Counted from the first letter of the stretch, positions 1 to 8,091 are shown. The stretch: DNA of 35,660 bases from an uncultured archaeon (GCA_937921685.1 CAKZUF010000008.1:1-35660), one strand, 5' to 3'. Notes: generated by a model from the sequence alone, not told the origin. Numbers and translations: made by a program.

Positions 1-20
1 TGGGGCCTCCCGGGAAGGCC

Positions 21-881
21 ATGTCACAGGACATGGCTTCTAGACCTCAGCCCCTTGGGGGTGGGTTGGAGGCTGGGGGTATTGAATGGGGGCGAAATGC
101 TCCCTCCACAAACCCCACGGCACCTCCTGGTCCCGGGAGGAGGGCCGCCAAGAATGGGACGGGGGAGGGTGGGAGAAACAATCAGCGGCGACTAGCACAG
201 GAAGTGAGGGAAAAACTCTTAGAAGCAATTAAAGTTGGTGTCGAGAGGGGATATGGCTATGTCAGGATCTGGAGGGTGTTGAGGGAAAGTGGGGTAGAGG
301 TATCGAGGTCTACTGTTAGAAGATACTACTACAAGGGCTTCCGAGAGAGGGTGAGAAGGCGTAGACAATACCTGGATAGAGCTGTCAGGATCAGGCTGTT
401 CAACGTGGTCAAAAGGCTGCGGAGACGGGGACTATCATACAGCAAGATCATCGAGAGGGTGGAGAGAACCTATGGTGTCCGGCTAAGCAAGTCGGTGGTC
501 AGCGACTGGCTCAGAAGAGTCCACTCACCTTATAACGAGTGCAGGATACCATCCATAGACCTCTTAGAGCCATCCCCGGAGCTAGCCTATGTGATAGGCG
601 TTGTCTCTGGTGATGGTTCTGCGTACAAGACAAGGAGTGGACAATATAGGGTCGGAGCTAAGGTTAAGGACAGGGAGTTCGTAGAGGAGTTCTCGAGATG
701 CTTGGGGCGGGTCCTCGGTAGAGAGCCTCCGAAGCCAATACCAGTAGAAGACGGAAAGTTTCAGGTGCGTGTCCGATCAAAGACACTATGCCAGTTCTTA
801 CAGAAACCCATAGATATTGAGGGGATAGGAAGATTTGTAGAGTACTCTGAAGACTGTGTGAGAAGCTTTCTTAGACAGTGA
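21..881 (+). CDS. LAGLIDADG homing endonuclease, N-terminal part (decayed gene)
   Basis: This frame encodes a free-standing LAGLIDADG-type homing endonuclease that stops halfway. Residues 1-52 are Gly/Pro-rich and probably not part of the original protein. Residues about 65-105 and 135-166 look like two helix-turn-helix units (the second contains GLSYSKI and LSKSVVSDWL). The first LAGLIDADG motif is at residues 188-200 (LAYVIGVVSGDGS), with D198 as the expected metal ligand. The frame ends in a TGA just where the second motif should start (RSFLR then stop). The paralogous fragment at 35214-35579 reads RSFLRGVFDSEG there, so this copy has lost about 8 bp and is frameshifted. A perfect 8-bp hairpin with a 4-nt loop lies at 18-37 over the ATG. 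The first ATG is therefore doubtful, and a downstream GTG/TTG is possible. It is probably a non-functional selfish gene; the family call is firm, the start is not. Confidence 0.75.
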   Translation: MSQDMASRPQPLGGGLEAGGIEWGRNAPSTNPTAPPGPGRRAAKNGTGEGGRNNQRRLAQEVREKLLEAIKVGVERGYGYVRIWRVLRESGVEVSRSTVRRYYYKGFRERVRRRRQYLDRAVRIRLFNVVKRLRRRGLSYSKIIERVERTYGVRLSKSVVSDWLRRVHSPYNECRIPSIDLLEPSPELAYVIGVVSGDGSAYKTRSGQYRVGAKVKDREFVEEFSRCLGRVLGREPPKPIPVEDGKFQVRVRSKTLCQFLQKPIDIEGIGRFVEYSEDCVRSFLRQ

Positions 882-1170
882 GGGAAATGTGGAGAAAAAT
901 AAGGGAAAGGTTCGCTGCTTCAATACAGATATCAGGCTTCTAAAATATGTCCAGTGGCTTCTGAGGGTTTTAGAAATTAAGACGACAGGCCGAGAATCAG
1001 AGCGAGGAAGGGAGTCCTCTAATTTGATAAAAAGGAGGAAGACATACAGAACGAGAAAGGACGTATACTCCATCTATGTTAAAGCGAGGGACAGGCTGAG
1101 ATTCTACAAACTGGTAGGGTTCACAATCCAAAGGAAAAGCAAAGACTAGAAGAACACTCAGAAGACGCGG
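882..1170 (+). pseudogene. Frameshifted C-terminal half of the same homing endonuclease
   Basis: This is the remainder of the endonuclease in another frame. Reading from about 889 gives VRCFNTD, then KTYRTRKDVYSIYVKARD and FYKLVGFTI, all matching the copy at 35308-35579 (CFNTD, KTYKTRKDVYYIYVKARD, FYKLVGFTI). Relative to that copy there is an 8-bp deletion at about 868-885, small indels at about 980-1035, and a further 1-bp loss near 1147 that brings an early TAG. The catalytic acidic residue of the second LAGLIDADG motif is gone. Homology fades at about 1170-1190 in a C-rich tract that both copies share. Calling it one broken gene with the preceding frame is well supported by this internal comparison. 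Confidence 0.8.
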
Positions 1171-1377
1171 ACTGCTAGAAACACCACCCTCCAGCCCTCC
1201 CCCTAATTCCCCCAACCCTCACACTAATAATACGCACCTATGAGGTATTCAAACCCCAGTTGTATCCTCTCCACACCGCCCTCCGACCACTATCGAGCTG
1301 AGCGGACCTGGCTTCAAGCCTCTACAAATATGTGTCACTCCCTCAACATCGACTCCAGAGGCGGCAGCCCATGCAGG
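1171..1377. other. Intergenic stretch with no recognised feature
   Basis: This covers about 200 bp between the endonuclease remnant and the end of the minus-strand membrane-protein gene. The left part is a pyrimidine-rich (C/T) tract like the one after the second endonuclease fragment at 35590-35640. I see no tRNA, no convincing promoter, and no open frame with family resemblance. Confidence 0.5.
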
Positions 1378-1731
1378 CTATTTGTCTCTCCGGAGTATTC
1401 GGGGGAGAGAGGCGAAGACTAGCAGCCATGCAAGAGTTATCATGAGGCCGTGGCCCAGTCTAAACTCGACGCTCCTCGAGGCATCCGTCGCGGGGTCCCA
1501 CATCCTGTATGTGACGTAGGCTGCGACCGCTAGGGCGTATGCCGCGATAATTGTTGGGCGTGTATTGGCGAGGGATAGCGCCAGGGCTACTGAGAATAGG
1601 GCTGTGTTCAGGAGGTTGGAGAGGACGAGGGGAGTGAATCCAGATTCAACCCCTAATACAGCGCCCTGGGCTGCGTATAGGAGCATGTTTACGGCGCCTA
1701 TCACCGCGTATATTTTACTCGCCTGGTTCAT
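1378..1731 (-). CDS. Small integral membrane protein, unknown function
   Basis: It encodes 117 residues with about four predicted membrane helices (roughly 7-27, 33-55, 60-77 and 92-110) and a basic C-terminal end (RILRRDK). I do not recognise a family. The ATG is preceded by GGATGAG-like purines that can serve as a ribosome binding site. The gene begins 31 bp after the rpl18 stop on the same strand, so it is probably the last gene of the ribosomal-protein transcript. It sits where rps5 would be expected in the usual archaeal order. It is a plausible real gene because the frame is long, hydrophobic and consistent, but its function is unknown. Confidence 0.65.
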   Translation of the reverse strand: MNQASKIYAVIGAVNMLLYAAQGAVLGVESGFTPLVLSNLLNTALFSVALALSLANTRPTIIAAYALAVAAYVTYRMWDPATDASRSVEFRLGHGLMITLAWLLVFASLPRILRRDK

Positions 1732-1762
1732 GAGCTCATCCTGGGGCCTTGTTGTGGCCGGT

Positions 1763-2344
1763 TCAAGCAGGGCTTCCCTGCGCTATTTTCTGCTTAACAT
1801 CCTCGAAGTGTTTGGGGAGGTTCTCGACATATTCTGGGTCTAGAGCGTGGAATTGGATGGTGCTTCCTGACCCTCTAACAACCTTGAGGAAGTCTGCTAT
1901 GTGCTGGCCCCTCACCCGCTCCTCGGAGGGGAGAACCTCCTCACCTACAGGTATTGACAGTCCAGCGTCCAGCGCACCCTTGACAGCCGCATATAGCCTC
2001 GAGCCGGGATGGGATGGGTGTAACCCCAAGTCTACTATCGCATCGGAATACCCTTTCTGGAGGGCCAGCTTCCCCGCCATGAATCCCGCTAGATAGGCCG
2101 CTGGTATGGATTTTGTCCCGCCCTTCCAGCCATACCGTCTCAGGGCCCTTGTGGTGACGGTGAGTGCGGTATAGTCTCCCCCACGCCTCGACTCGATTAT
2201 CTGCACGATCACATACTTGTTTGTCCTCCTAACAACGAGTCGCGGCTTGCCCGACTTCACCATCTTCAGCCTTTTCCTATAGTTTGTCTTCCCACTCAGA
2301 GCTCTTCGCGGAGGCCTCCTTTCCAGAATATTTCTCGGCGACAA
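1763..2344 (-). CDS. rpl18: Large-subunit ribosomal protein L18 (uL18)
   Basis: This is archaeal uL18, which binds 5S rRNA in the central protuberance of the large subunit. The N-terminal half has the family pattern GKTNYRKRLKMVKSGKPRLV followed by VRRTNKYVIVQI. The middle has AAYLAGFMAGKLAL and AIVDLGLHPSHPGSRLYAAVKGALDAG, and the C-terminal part has IPVGEEVLPSEERVRGQHIADF. At 193 residues it has the usual archaeal length. The start is TTG, 2 bp after the rpl19e stop, consistent with translational coupling in an rpl32e-rpl19e-rpl18 operon. In most archaea rps5, rpl30 and rpl15 follow; here a membrane protein follows instead. Confidence 0.97.
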   Translation of the reverse strand: MSPRNILERRPPRRALSGKTNYRKRLKMVKSGKPRLVVRRTNKYVIVQIIESRRGGDYTALTVTTRALRRYGWKGGTKSIPAAYLAGFMAGKLALQKGYSDAIVDLGLHPSHPGSRLYAAVKGALDAGLSIPVGEEVLPSEERVRGQHIADFLKVVRGSGSTIQFHALDPEYVENLPKHFEDVKQKIAQGSPA

Positions 2345-2346
2345 TT

Positions 2347-2775
2347 CTACGCACCAGCCAGTAATAGACCATTCTCTTTAAGGTAGGATTTGAGCTCTGC
2401 GACCGATTTGAAGCGGCCAGCCTTTATCTGGAGGTAGATGTGCCGATAAGAGCCCTCTTTAAGTAATTTCGCGGCCTTTAATCGCCTCAAATACCTTCTC
2501 TGAGCCCTCACCTTCATCAACCATCTCTCCTTTCTCGAGACGATAGAGTATTTTCCCCCCTTTCTCCTACCTGGCCCCCTCTTACCAGCCTCCACCCTCC
2601 GCGTATTTCCCCGTTTAGGTGCAGCATAGATTGCGCCCTCGGCAATCAACTGTCTTACATCAGCCCTTGTTATTGCGTCCTCTATGTCCTCAAGCCTCTC
2701 CGGGTCGAATCTAACCCTACTCTCACCGCACTTGAGTATCTCGGCCGCCAGCCTCCGCTGTATTGTTAGGCTCAT
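2347..2775 (-). CDS. rpl19e: Large-subunit ribosomal protein L19e (eL19)
   Basis: eL19 is a basic archaeal/eukaryal large-subunit protein. Recognisable parts are the N-terminal QRRLAAEILKCGESRV, the IEDAITRADVRQLI helix, the strongly basic GPGRRKGGK segment, and RAQRRYLRRLK before GSYRHIYLQIKAG. The length of 142 is typical. It overlaps the rpl32e stop by four bases (ATGA) and is followed after 2 bp by rpl18, so it lies in the middle of a tight operon. The call is secure. Confidence 0.97.
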   Translation of the reverse strand: MSLTIQRRLAAEILKCGESRVRFDPERLEDIEDAITRADVRQLIAEGAIYAAPKRGNTRRVEAGKRGPGRRKGGKYSIVSRKERWLMKVRAQRRYLRRLKAAKLLKEGSYRHIYLQIKAGRFKSVAELKSYLKENGLLLAGA

Positions 2776-3191
2776 TCCGCCACACCTCTCGGCGGGTTAA
2801 GAACCCTAAGACCCATAGACGTTGCCTTTTCATAAATTCTGAGCTTGCTCCTTGCACCCAGCGAGCCTGAGAGTCTAACCGCGTGAATCTTTGGGTCAAG
2901 ACCCTCTAGCTCTGAGAGACTGTGCACCAATACTTCGCGGAAGCCTGATGGGTGCAGCCCCCTGAATCTGCGTGGCGACCGGTAGCCAACCTTGACCAGT
3001 GGCGGCCACCCCCTCTTCTGAAGCCTCATCTTACTATCCTTCCCCCGCGGCCTCCTCCACTTCTCTCCAAGACGCTTATACCTCCAAGCCTCCTGCCTCA
3101 CAAACTCGGGCCTCTTTTTTCTCATCCTGAGTACAGTCCGCGGGATCTTGACGGCCGCCTTCCTCTTGGCCTCTCCGCTTTCCTCAGACAT
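2772..3191 (-). CDS. rpl32e: Large-subunit ribosomal protein L32e (eL32)
   Basis: This is eL32, identified by RPEFVRQEAWRYKRLGEKWR, the WPPLVKVGYRSPRRFRGLHP stretch and GFREVLVHSLSELEGLDP. It is 139 residues long with a short charged N-terminal extension. It is the first gene of the local operon: its ATG is 26 bp from the centre of a TATA element at 3213-3222. That implies a leaderless or near-leaderless transcript. Upstream is a divergent GH57 gene rather than rpl6, so the block has been separated from the usual ribosomal-protein cluster. Confidence 0.97.
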   Translation of the reverse strand: MSEESGEAKRKAAVKIPRTVLRMRKKRPEFVRQEAWRYKRLGEKWRRPRGKDSKMRLQKRGWPPLVKVGYRSPRRFRGLHPSGFREVLVHSLSELEGLDPKIHAVRLSGSLGARSKLRIYEKATSMGLRVLNPPRGVAE

Positions 3192-3212
3192 CTACTCTTC
3201 TCCATCGCACCG

Positions 3213-3222
3213 TCTATAAAAA
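3213..3222 (-). promoter_or_regulatory. TATA box of the rpl32e operon
   Basis: On the minus strand this reads TTTTTATAGA, with its centre 26 bp upstream of the rpl32e ATG. That is the normal archaeal TATA-to-start-site distance. The reverse reading (TCTATAAAAA) faces the GH57 gene 45-50 bp away, but a second AT-rich element at 3233-3238 lies about 31 bp before that TTG and is the better GH57 candidate. Confidence 0.6.
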
Positions 3223-3265
3223 CCCGACACGGATATAGCCCCCCAATCACACTTCTATCTGGCAG

Positions 3266-4810
3266 TTGCCCAGCGTCTGCCTCTCATTCGAGGTCCACCA
3301 GCCCTACAGGCTAAACACTAGGCTGAGTAGTGAGGACATCTCTAAGATCAGGGCAGGAGACCTACCTGAGGCATTCCTCGACAACACCTTCAACAGGGAG
3401 GTTTTCCTCAGGGTTGCTAGGAAATGCTACCTCCCCGCCAACGAGATTATCTTGAGGGCGATAGAGGAGGCCAAGTCTTGGGGGAGGGAGTTTAAGGTTA
3501 ACTTCAGCATGTCGGGAGTCTTTTTAGAGCAGGCTGAGAAGTGGGCGCCAGAGGTCATAGACCAGTTCAGGATGATGGTGGAGAGTGGGAATGTTGAGAT
3601 ACTTGAGCAGACGTATTATCACTCCCTCGCCAGCCTGTATGGGGGTGATAGCGGCGAGTTCAGGGAACAGGTTGCTATGCATCGCGAGGCGATCAGATCT
3701 CTTTTCGGATACGAGCCGATGGTCTTTGAGAATACGGAGCTACTCTACAACAACTCGGTGGCTAAGGCTGTCTGGGAGATGGGATATAAGGGAATTATAA
3801 TTGAGGGCGTGGAGAGGGTCTTGCAGGGCCGCTCGCCCAACCGTCTCTACCTAGCCACCGGGACAGGCCTCAAGGTCATGACTAGGAACTATAGGCTCTC
3901 AGACGACATAGCCTTCAGGTTTTCGGAGAAGTCTTGGCCCGGCTACCCCCTCACCGCCGAGAAATACGCGGCATGGCTAGCCTCCACCCCAGGAGACTAC
4001 ATACTGATATTCATAGACTATGAGACGTTCGGCGAGCACCACTGGCCCGAGTCGGGGATACACGACTTCCTGAGACACCTACCCCGCGAGGTCTTCAAGC
4101 ATGAGGGCTTATCCTTCAACACGGCTTCAGAGGTCTTGGAAAAGTTTGAGGCTTTAGACATCATATCAGTAGGGGAGCTGGAGACAATATCTTGGGCCGA
4201 TGTGGAGAAGAGCACAGACGCTTGGCTCGGCAACGACATGCAGATGACATGCTTCAACGCTCTGAAGAGGATGGAGGCGGCTGTTAAAAGGGCTGGGTCT
4301 CATAATATACTCCGGGCGTGGAGGACCTTGCAGATAAGCGACCACCTCTACTACATGTATACCAAGCGCGGCCCATCCGGTGTGGTCCACGCATACTTCG
4401 GCTACACGGATCAGATGAATATGTACTACGCCATGTTGAGGGCTCTCTCACACCTTCAACTCCTAGTCTCGGAGGCAATAGGGGGTTCGGAGGGCGAGGC
4501 TGTCAGGCTCCTCAGACCCGTCCCACCAGACAGAGCCTTCCACTATCATGAAGATGGGAGGTACATCGGGCTCTCCGCCCACTCACTCTACGAGCTCCTA
4601 CAGACAATCCCCCTTGCGACTAGGGGTTCCATACTCTTTCACATGGCTTGCAGGCATTTGGAGAGGTGGGTTAGGTGGACGATCGGTGACAGGGAGCTGG
4701 CAGACAGGATTAGAGAGGTTGAGGCCGACACGAGCCAAGAATTGGTCGAGAAGCTGACTAAGATTGTACAGGAGAGGGTTACGGAGCTAGAGTCCCGCAT
4801 GAAATCCTAG
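3266..4810 (+). CDS. Glycoside hydrolase family 57 (alpha-amylase-like)
   Basis: This is a 514-residue GH57 enzyme acting on alpha-glucans, probably starch or glycogen. The N-terminus SFEVHQPYRL holds the family's HQP motif. The segment VFENTELLYNNSVAK (around residue 158) matches the region carrying the catalytic nucleophile, probably E158. FIDYETFGEHHWPESGI matches the region carrying the acid/base, probably D251. Overall it resembles the MJ1611-type amylases of archaea rather than branching enzymes. No signal peptide is visible, so it should be cytoplasmic. The TTG start is chosen because the conserved VCLSFEVHQPYRL begins at once. It is divergent from rpl32e. Its TAG stop overlaps that of glpK in a CTAG. 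Exact substrate (amylase versus glucanotransferase) is undecided. Confidence 0.9.
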   Translation: MPSVCLSFEVHQPYRLNTRLSSEDISKIRAGDLPEAFLDNTFNREVFLRVARKCYLPANEIILRAIEEAKSWGREFKVNFSMSGVFLEQAEKWAPEVIDQFRMMVESGNVEILEQTYYHSLASLYGGDSGEFREQVAMHREAIRSLFGYEPMVFENTELLYNNSVAKAVWEMGYKGIIIEGVERVLQGRSPNRLYLATGTGLKVMTRNYRLSDDIAFRFSEKSWPGYPLTAEKYAAWLASTPGDYILIFIDYETFGEHHWPESGIHDFLRHLPREVFKHEGLSFNTASEVLEKFEALDIISVGELETISWADVEKSTDAWLGNDMQMTCFNALKRMEAAVKRAGSHNILRAWRTLQISDHLYYMYTKRGPSGVVHAYFGYTDQMNMYYAMLRALSHLQLLVSEAIGGSEGEAVRLLRPVPPDRAFHYHEDGRYIGLSAHSLYELLQTIPLATRGSILFHMACRHLERWVRWTIGDRELADRIREVEADTSQELVEKLTKIVQERVTELESRMKS

Positions 4811-6345
4811 GATTCAATATCTCTAAGCCAGTTCCTCGAACGGGACACGGCCGCCCTCCAAGCCCGCAGCCCACTCATCCTTCGCTCAACCGACCAGCGG
4901 GGTTGGAATATTGCGGATGCACGCCACATCCTCCTCAACTCGTCTATATTCTGCCAGACAGCCGCTGCAAGTCCCGCTGCATAGGCAGCCCCAAGAGAAG
5001 TAGTCTCAGTAAACTCCGGCCTAACCACCTCGCACCCCAAAACATCCGCCTGCAACTGCATCAGCATGTCGTTCATGGACGCACCCCCATCAACACGTAG
5101 CGTCGACAACTTCACCCCGGTATCCCTGTTAATGGAATCGACAACGTCGTAGGTCTGCCAGCAGATGCTCTCAAGGGCCGCATAGACTATATGCTCCCTC
5201 CTCGTGTATGCTGATAGGCCTATTATGAGGCCGCGGGCCGAGAGGTCCCAGTAGGGTGCGAAGAGGCCGCTGAATGCCGGAACGAAATACACACCTGCGG
5301 AGCCCTCCTCCCCTGCCCGAGCAGCGACCTCACCACTCTCCCTCGGAGAGCTTATGATCCCAATATTCTCCGCCAACCACTTGAGAAGTGAGCCGGCAAT
5401 AGCTATCGACCCCTCCATAGCGTAGACCGCTCTGCCCCGCTCCATGCTGTAGGCCACGGTCGTTAAGAGCCCGTGCCGCGAAAGGGCTGGTCTATTACCT
5501 ATGTTCTGTAGGAGGAAGCATCCTGTCCCGTACGTGTTCTTCGCATCTCCCACGGAGTAGCATGTCTGGCCGAAAAGGGCTGCCTGCTGGTCGCCGAGGT
5601 CTCCACACACTGGGACAACACCATCAACCATCCCCCATAAATCTGTGTAGCCATAATAATCCTTGAAGATGCTTGGGAGGGGTTGGGGCATTATCTCGAC
5701 CGGCACCCCGAAGAGCTCTAGCAGCTCCACAGACCAGTCCAGCTTCTCGATGTCGAACAGCATGGTTCTGGAGGCGTTTGTATAGTCTGTAACATGGGCT
5801 CCACTCCTATTTTCCCTGACACCCCTGGTCAGGTTCCAGATCAGCCAAGTGTCCATGGTCCCGAAGGCTAGTTCGCCTGTCTTAGCTAGCTCCGCCGCCT
5901 TTGGGACGTTCTTGAGTATCCACTCTATCTTTGTTGCTGAGAAGTAGGTTGATGCGTAGAGGCCTGTGAGCCTGTGGATTAGGTCCGTTTCCAGCCCTTC
6001 CGCCCTGAGTTGGTCGCACCGCTCCCTCGTCCTAGTGTCCTGCCACACGATTGCGTTATAGACCGGTATCCCTGTCCTCCTATTCCAAATAACCGTCGTC
6101 TCCCGCTGGTTTGTCACGCCCACTGCTACAATGTGTCTCTCACCCGCGGGCAGGCTCCTCAAAGCCTCACTAACCACATATTTCGCCGCGTCAAGTATCT
6201 CCAGAGGGTTATGCTCAACCCAGCCCGGCCTAGGATAGATGTTGGCGTGCTCCTTGTACGACCACGAGAGCGGCCTCCCCGCCTCATCAACGATTAGACA
6301 CCTGGTTCCCGTCGTCCCCTGATCAATGGAGACAACGTATCTCAA
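4807..6345 (-). CDS. glpK: Glycerol kinase
   Basis: It phosphorylates glycerol with ATP to sn-glycerol 3-phosphate. As an FGGY-family kinase it shows the N-terminal ATP site SIDQGTTGTRCLIVD, EHNPLEIL, VTNQRETTVIWNRRTG and VWQDTRT. Further on it has FGTMDTWLIWNLT, GDLGDQQAALFGQ and TYGTGCFLLQNIG. The C-terminal domain carries LRVDGGASMNDMLMQLQAD and TSLGAAYAAG. At 512 residues it is slightly longer than the usual 495-500. The start is TTG, directly before the conserved RYVVSIDQGTTG. No transporter or glycerol-3-phosphate dehydrogenase gene is adjacent. In archaea the product may feed glycolysis or lipid-backbone metabolism. Confidence 0.96.
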   Translation of the reverse strand: MRYVVSIDQGTTGTRCLIVDEAGRPLSWSYKEHANIYPRPGWVEHNPLEILDAAKYVVSEALRSLPAGERHIVAVGVTNQRETTVIWNRRTGIPVYNAIVWQDTRTRERCDQLRAEGLETDLIHRLTGLYASTYFSATKIEWILKNVPKAAELAKTGELAFGTMDTWLIWNLTRGVRENRSGAHVTDYTNASRTMLFDIEKLDWSVELLELFGVPVEIMPQPLPSIFKDYYGYTDLWGMVDGVVPVCGDLGDQQAALFGQTCYSVGDAKNTYGTGCFLLQNIGNRPALSRHGLLTTVAYSMERGRAVYAMEGSIAIAGSLLKWLAENIGIISSPRESGEVAARAGEEGSAGVYFVPAFSGLFAPYWDLSARGLIIGLSAYTRREHIVYAALESICWQTYDVVDSINRDTGVKLSTLRVDGGASMNDMLMQLQADVLGCEVVRPEFTETTSLGAAYAAGLAAAVWQNIDELRRMWRASAIFQPRWSVERRMSGLRAWRAAVSRSRNWLRDIES

Positions 6346-6464
6346 ATCCTAGGCCTAATGTAGTGGGTGCGGTAATATTCTTTACGGACAACAGGCAGCC
6401 ACTCTCCTAAGAGTAAATATTTGTAGAAGACCCCCCAAACAACGTTATAAACACGGCCTAGACA

Positions 6465-7079
6465 TTGGTGAACCTTTTTTATTCACGTCTCAAAAGCATT
6501 GGGGGGTTGAAGTTTAGGTGTAAATACTGTGGCAGAGAGTTCACCTCAGAGACAGCCCTCAAGCGGCACACCAAGGACATCCACAAATCGCGGCACTATG
6601 CGCCGAGAATAGTCTTGACATTGGCTGTCGCTCTATTGCTAGTGGCAGCTGGAGCCTTTCTCCTAACGAGGCAGGGTTTGGGAGCCCCAATCTCGGGAGT
6701 TGAGTGTCAGAGCGGCGAACAGGTGGCCTATCACGTCCATACACTACTCGAGATATACATGAGGGGTGAGAAGATTAAGATCCCCGCTAATATTGGGATT
6801 ATACCGCGCCACTGCATGTACTGGCTCCACACCCACGACGAGACGGGACTAATACATGTCGAGGCTCCCCGTCAGATGCGCCTTACTCTTGGCCAATTCT
6901 TCGACATCTGGGGGCAGCGGCTATCAAGCCATAGCGTACTTGGGATAGATCTTGCATCCTCTAATCTCGAGATGAGAATTTATGTCAATGGGGAGAGGTA
7001 TTCGGGCGACCCGCGCGAGATCGAATTAATGGATAATAGCTCCATCGTCCTAGACATCGGCCCACCTTTCGCCAAATAG
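6465..7079 (+). CDS. Membrane-anchored C2H2 zinc-finger protein with extracellular His-rich domain
   Basis: This 204-residue protein has three parts. A classical C2H2 finger (FRCKYCGREF, then LKRHTKDIH; C-x2-C-x12-H-x4-H) lies at residues about 17-40. One membrane helix (about 49-67) follows. The remaining 135 residues should lie outside the cell. The outer part has AYHVHTLLEIYMRGEKIKIP, CMYWLHTHDETGLIHVEAP, a FTLGQFFDIWGQ-like stretch and IYVNGERYSGDPREI. I recall that pattern from an uncharacterised domain family in archaea and bacteria. Its clustered histidines and two cysteines suggest metal binding. A TATA-like GTTATAAAC lies at 6444-6452. The first start is TTG 6465; a TTG at 6507 directly before KFRCKYCG, after a G-rich tract, is an alternative. 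Function is unknown; a membrane-tethered sensor is speculation. Confidence 0.75.
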   Translation: MVNLFYSRLKSIGGLKFRCKYCGREFTSETALKRHTKDIHKSRHYAPRIVLTLAVALLLVAAGAFLLTRQGLGAPISGVECQSGEQVAYHVHTLLEIYMRGEKIKIPANIGIIPRHCMYWLHTHDETGLIHVEAPRQMRLTLGQFFDIWGQRLSSHSVLGIDLASSNLEMRIYVNGERYSGDPREIELMDNSSIVLDIGPPFAK

Positions 7080-7150
7080 GTCTATACCAACTAACCCGCC
7101 GCATCCTTGACAGATGGGCGACAATCGTTAAAAGAGGCAGCTTATGGAGC

Positions 7151-7678
7151 ATGTTGACGATGCAGGACCTGCTGACGGCTGTAGTCTACGTGCTTCCCGC
7201 ATATATCGCTAACGGGACACCGGTAGTAGTTCTAAGATTCGCTAGGCGCGGCCATCCCCTCGATATGGGGATGATTATGCGGGATGGTAGGAGGCTATTG
7301 GGAGACGGCAAGACGGTGGAGGGACTGATCTCAGGCGTGTCTGCGGGCCTAGCGGCTGCTGTTCTGCTCTATGTCCTTTTGCCCGGAGTCTATAGGGGAT
7401 TCCTCGAGTGCGGGCTCATGCCAGTAGGCGCGATGGCAGGCGACATATTTGGATCCTTTCTCAAGAGGAGACTGGGGGTGGAGCGGGGCGGGAGCGCACC
7501 AGTCTTGGATCAGCTCGGCTTTCTGCTGATGGCGTTGTTTCTTGCGTGGCTACCCTATGGACCGCCCGACTGGGCGAACCCCCCGACAATCCTCCTACTA
7601 CTCTTAGTCACTGCCTTCCTCCACATCTCCACTAACACCCTAGCCTATCTTTTGGGGCTAAAAGAGAAATGGTATTGA
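7151..7678 (+). CDS. carS: CDP-archaeol synthase
   Basis: This integral membrane enzyme (DUF46 family) transfers CMP from CTP to digeranylgeranylglyceryl phosphate in archaeal polar-lipid synthesis. The protein has 175 residues with about five hydrophobic helices. LLGDGKTVEG is at residues 49-58. A CdsA-like nucleotide/metal signature is spread over GAMAGDIFGSFLKRRLG (93-109) and APVLDQLGF (116-124). It ends in the family-typical NTLAYLLGLKEKWY. The ATG at 7151 is about 22 bp after a TTAAAAG element. It precedes the COG1325/RNase P genes on the same strand, but COG1325 appears to have its own TATA box. Confidence 0.95.
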   Translation: MLTMQDLLTAVVYVLPAYIANGTPVVVLRFARRGHPLDMGMIMRDGRRLLGDGKTVEGLISGVSAGLAAAVLLYVLLPGVYRGFLECGLMPVGAMAGDIFGSFLKRRLGVERGGSAPVLDQLGFLLMALFLAWLPYGPPDWANPPTILLLLLVTAFLHISTNTLAYLLGLKEKWY

Positions 7679-7690
7679 GAATACATAATC

Positions 7691-7698
7691 AGTATATA
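7691..7698 (+). promoter_or_regulatory. TATA box for the COG1325-rnp3-rnp2 operon
   Basis: AGTATATA is centred about 31 bp before the ATG at 7726, in the 47-bp gap after carS. It suggests the RNA-processing genes start a separate transcript. Confidence 0.5.
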
Positions 7699-7725
7699 GT
7701 GGCAGACGCCTGGATACTAGAGTAG

Positions 7726-8091
7726 ATGAGAAGATATAGAGTCAAGGTGAGGGCGATATGCGGACCAACTGAGTCAGAGTCGAAAGTAAGGAAGGCGATA
7801 CTCAACATCCTCTCGCTAGAGCGTGAGCCGCAGTTCGCGGTTCACCGGCTGACAGGAATATTCGGTGAGCCGCTCATCATCTTAGAGGCAGGCGTCTCGG
7901 AGGATGAGGCTGAACGCGCGGCGCGCCACCTCATAGAAAACCTCTCGAAGGACTATATCTCTGAGAGGGTTGAGAGTAGCGGATCGGTTGAGACGATCCA
8001 TTTAAGGCTGAATAAGCAGTTGGCCTATCTTGGAATAATCCAGCCATCAGAGGTAGATGCCATCAAGGTGGAGATAATCTCGCAGGGTTGA
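7726..8091 (+). CDS. COG1325/DUF54 RNA-binding protein (exosome-associated family)
   Basis: The 121-residue protein belongs to a widespread archaeal family usually encoded beside RNase P and exosome genes. Family-like features are the short N-terminal RYRVKVRAICGPTESESKV, the middle HRLTGIFGEPLIILEAGV and the C-terminal HLRLNKQLAYLGI ahead of IKVEI. The predicted fold is a small alpha/beta L5-like RNA-binding domain. Its biochemical role is not firmly known. The gene is 21 bp upstream of rnp3, and the pairing with Rpp30 and Pop5 supports a role in RNA processing. Confidence 0.85.
   Translation: MRRYRVKVRAICGPTESESKVRKAILNILSLEREPQFAVHRLTGIFGEPLIILEAGVSEDEAERAARHLIENLSKDYISERVESSGSVETIHLRLNKQLAYLGIIQPSEVDAIKVEIISQG

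Noticed and set aside
889..1149. Separate 86-residue gene starting at ATG 889
   Set aside because: It aligns in frame with the C-terminal half of the endonuclease copy at 35214-35579, so it is the frameshifted rest of the upstream gene.
1730..1800. A tRNA-like GGTTCAA segment near 1756
   Set aside because: No cloverleaf can be drawn and most of the stretch is the coding end of rpl18.
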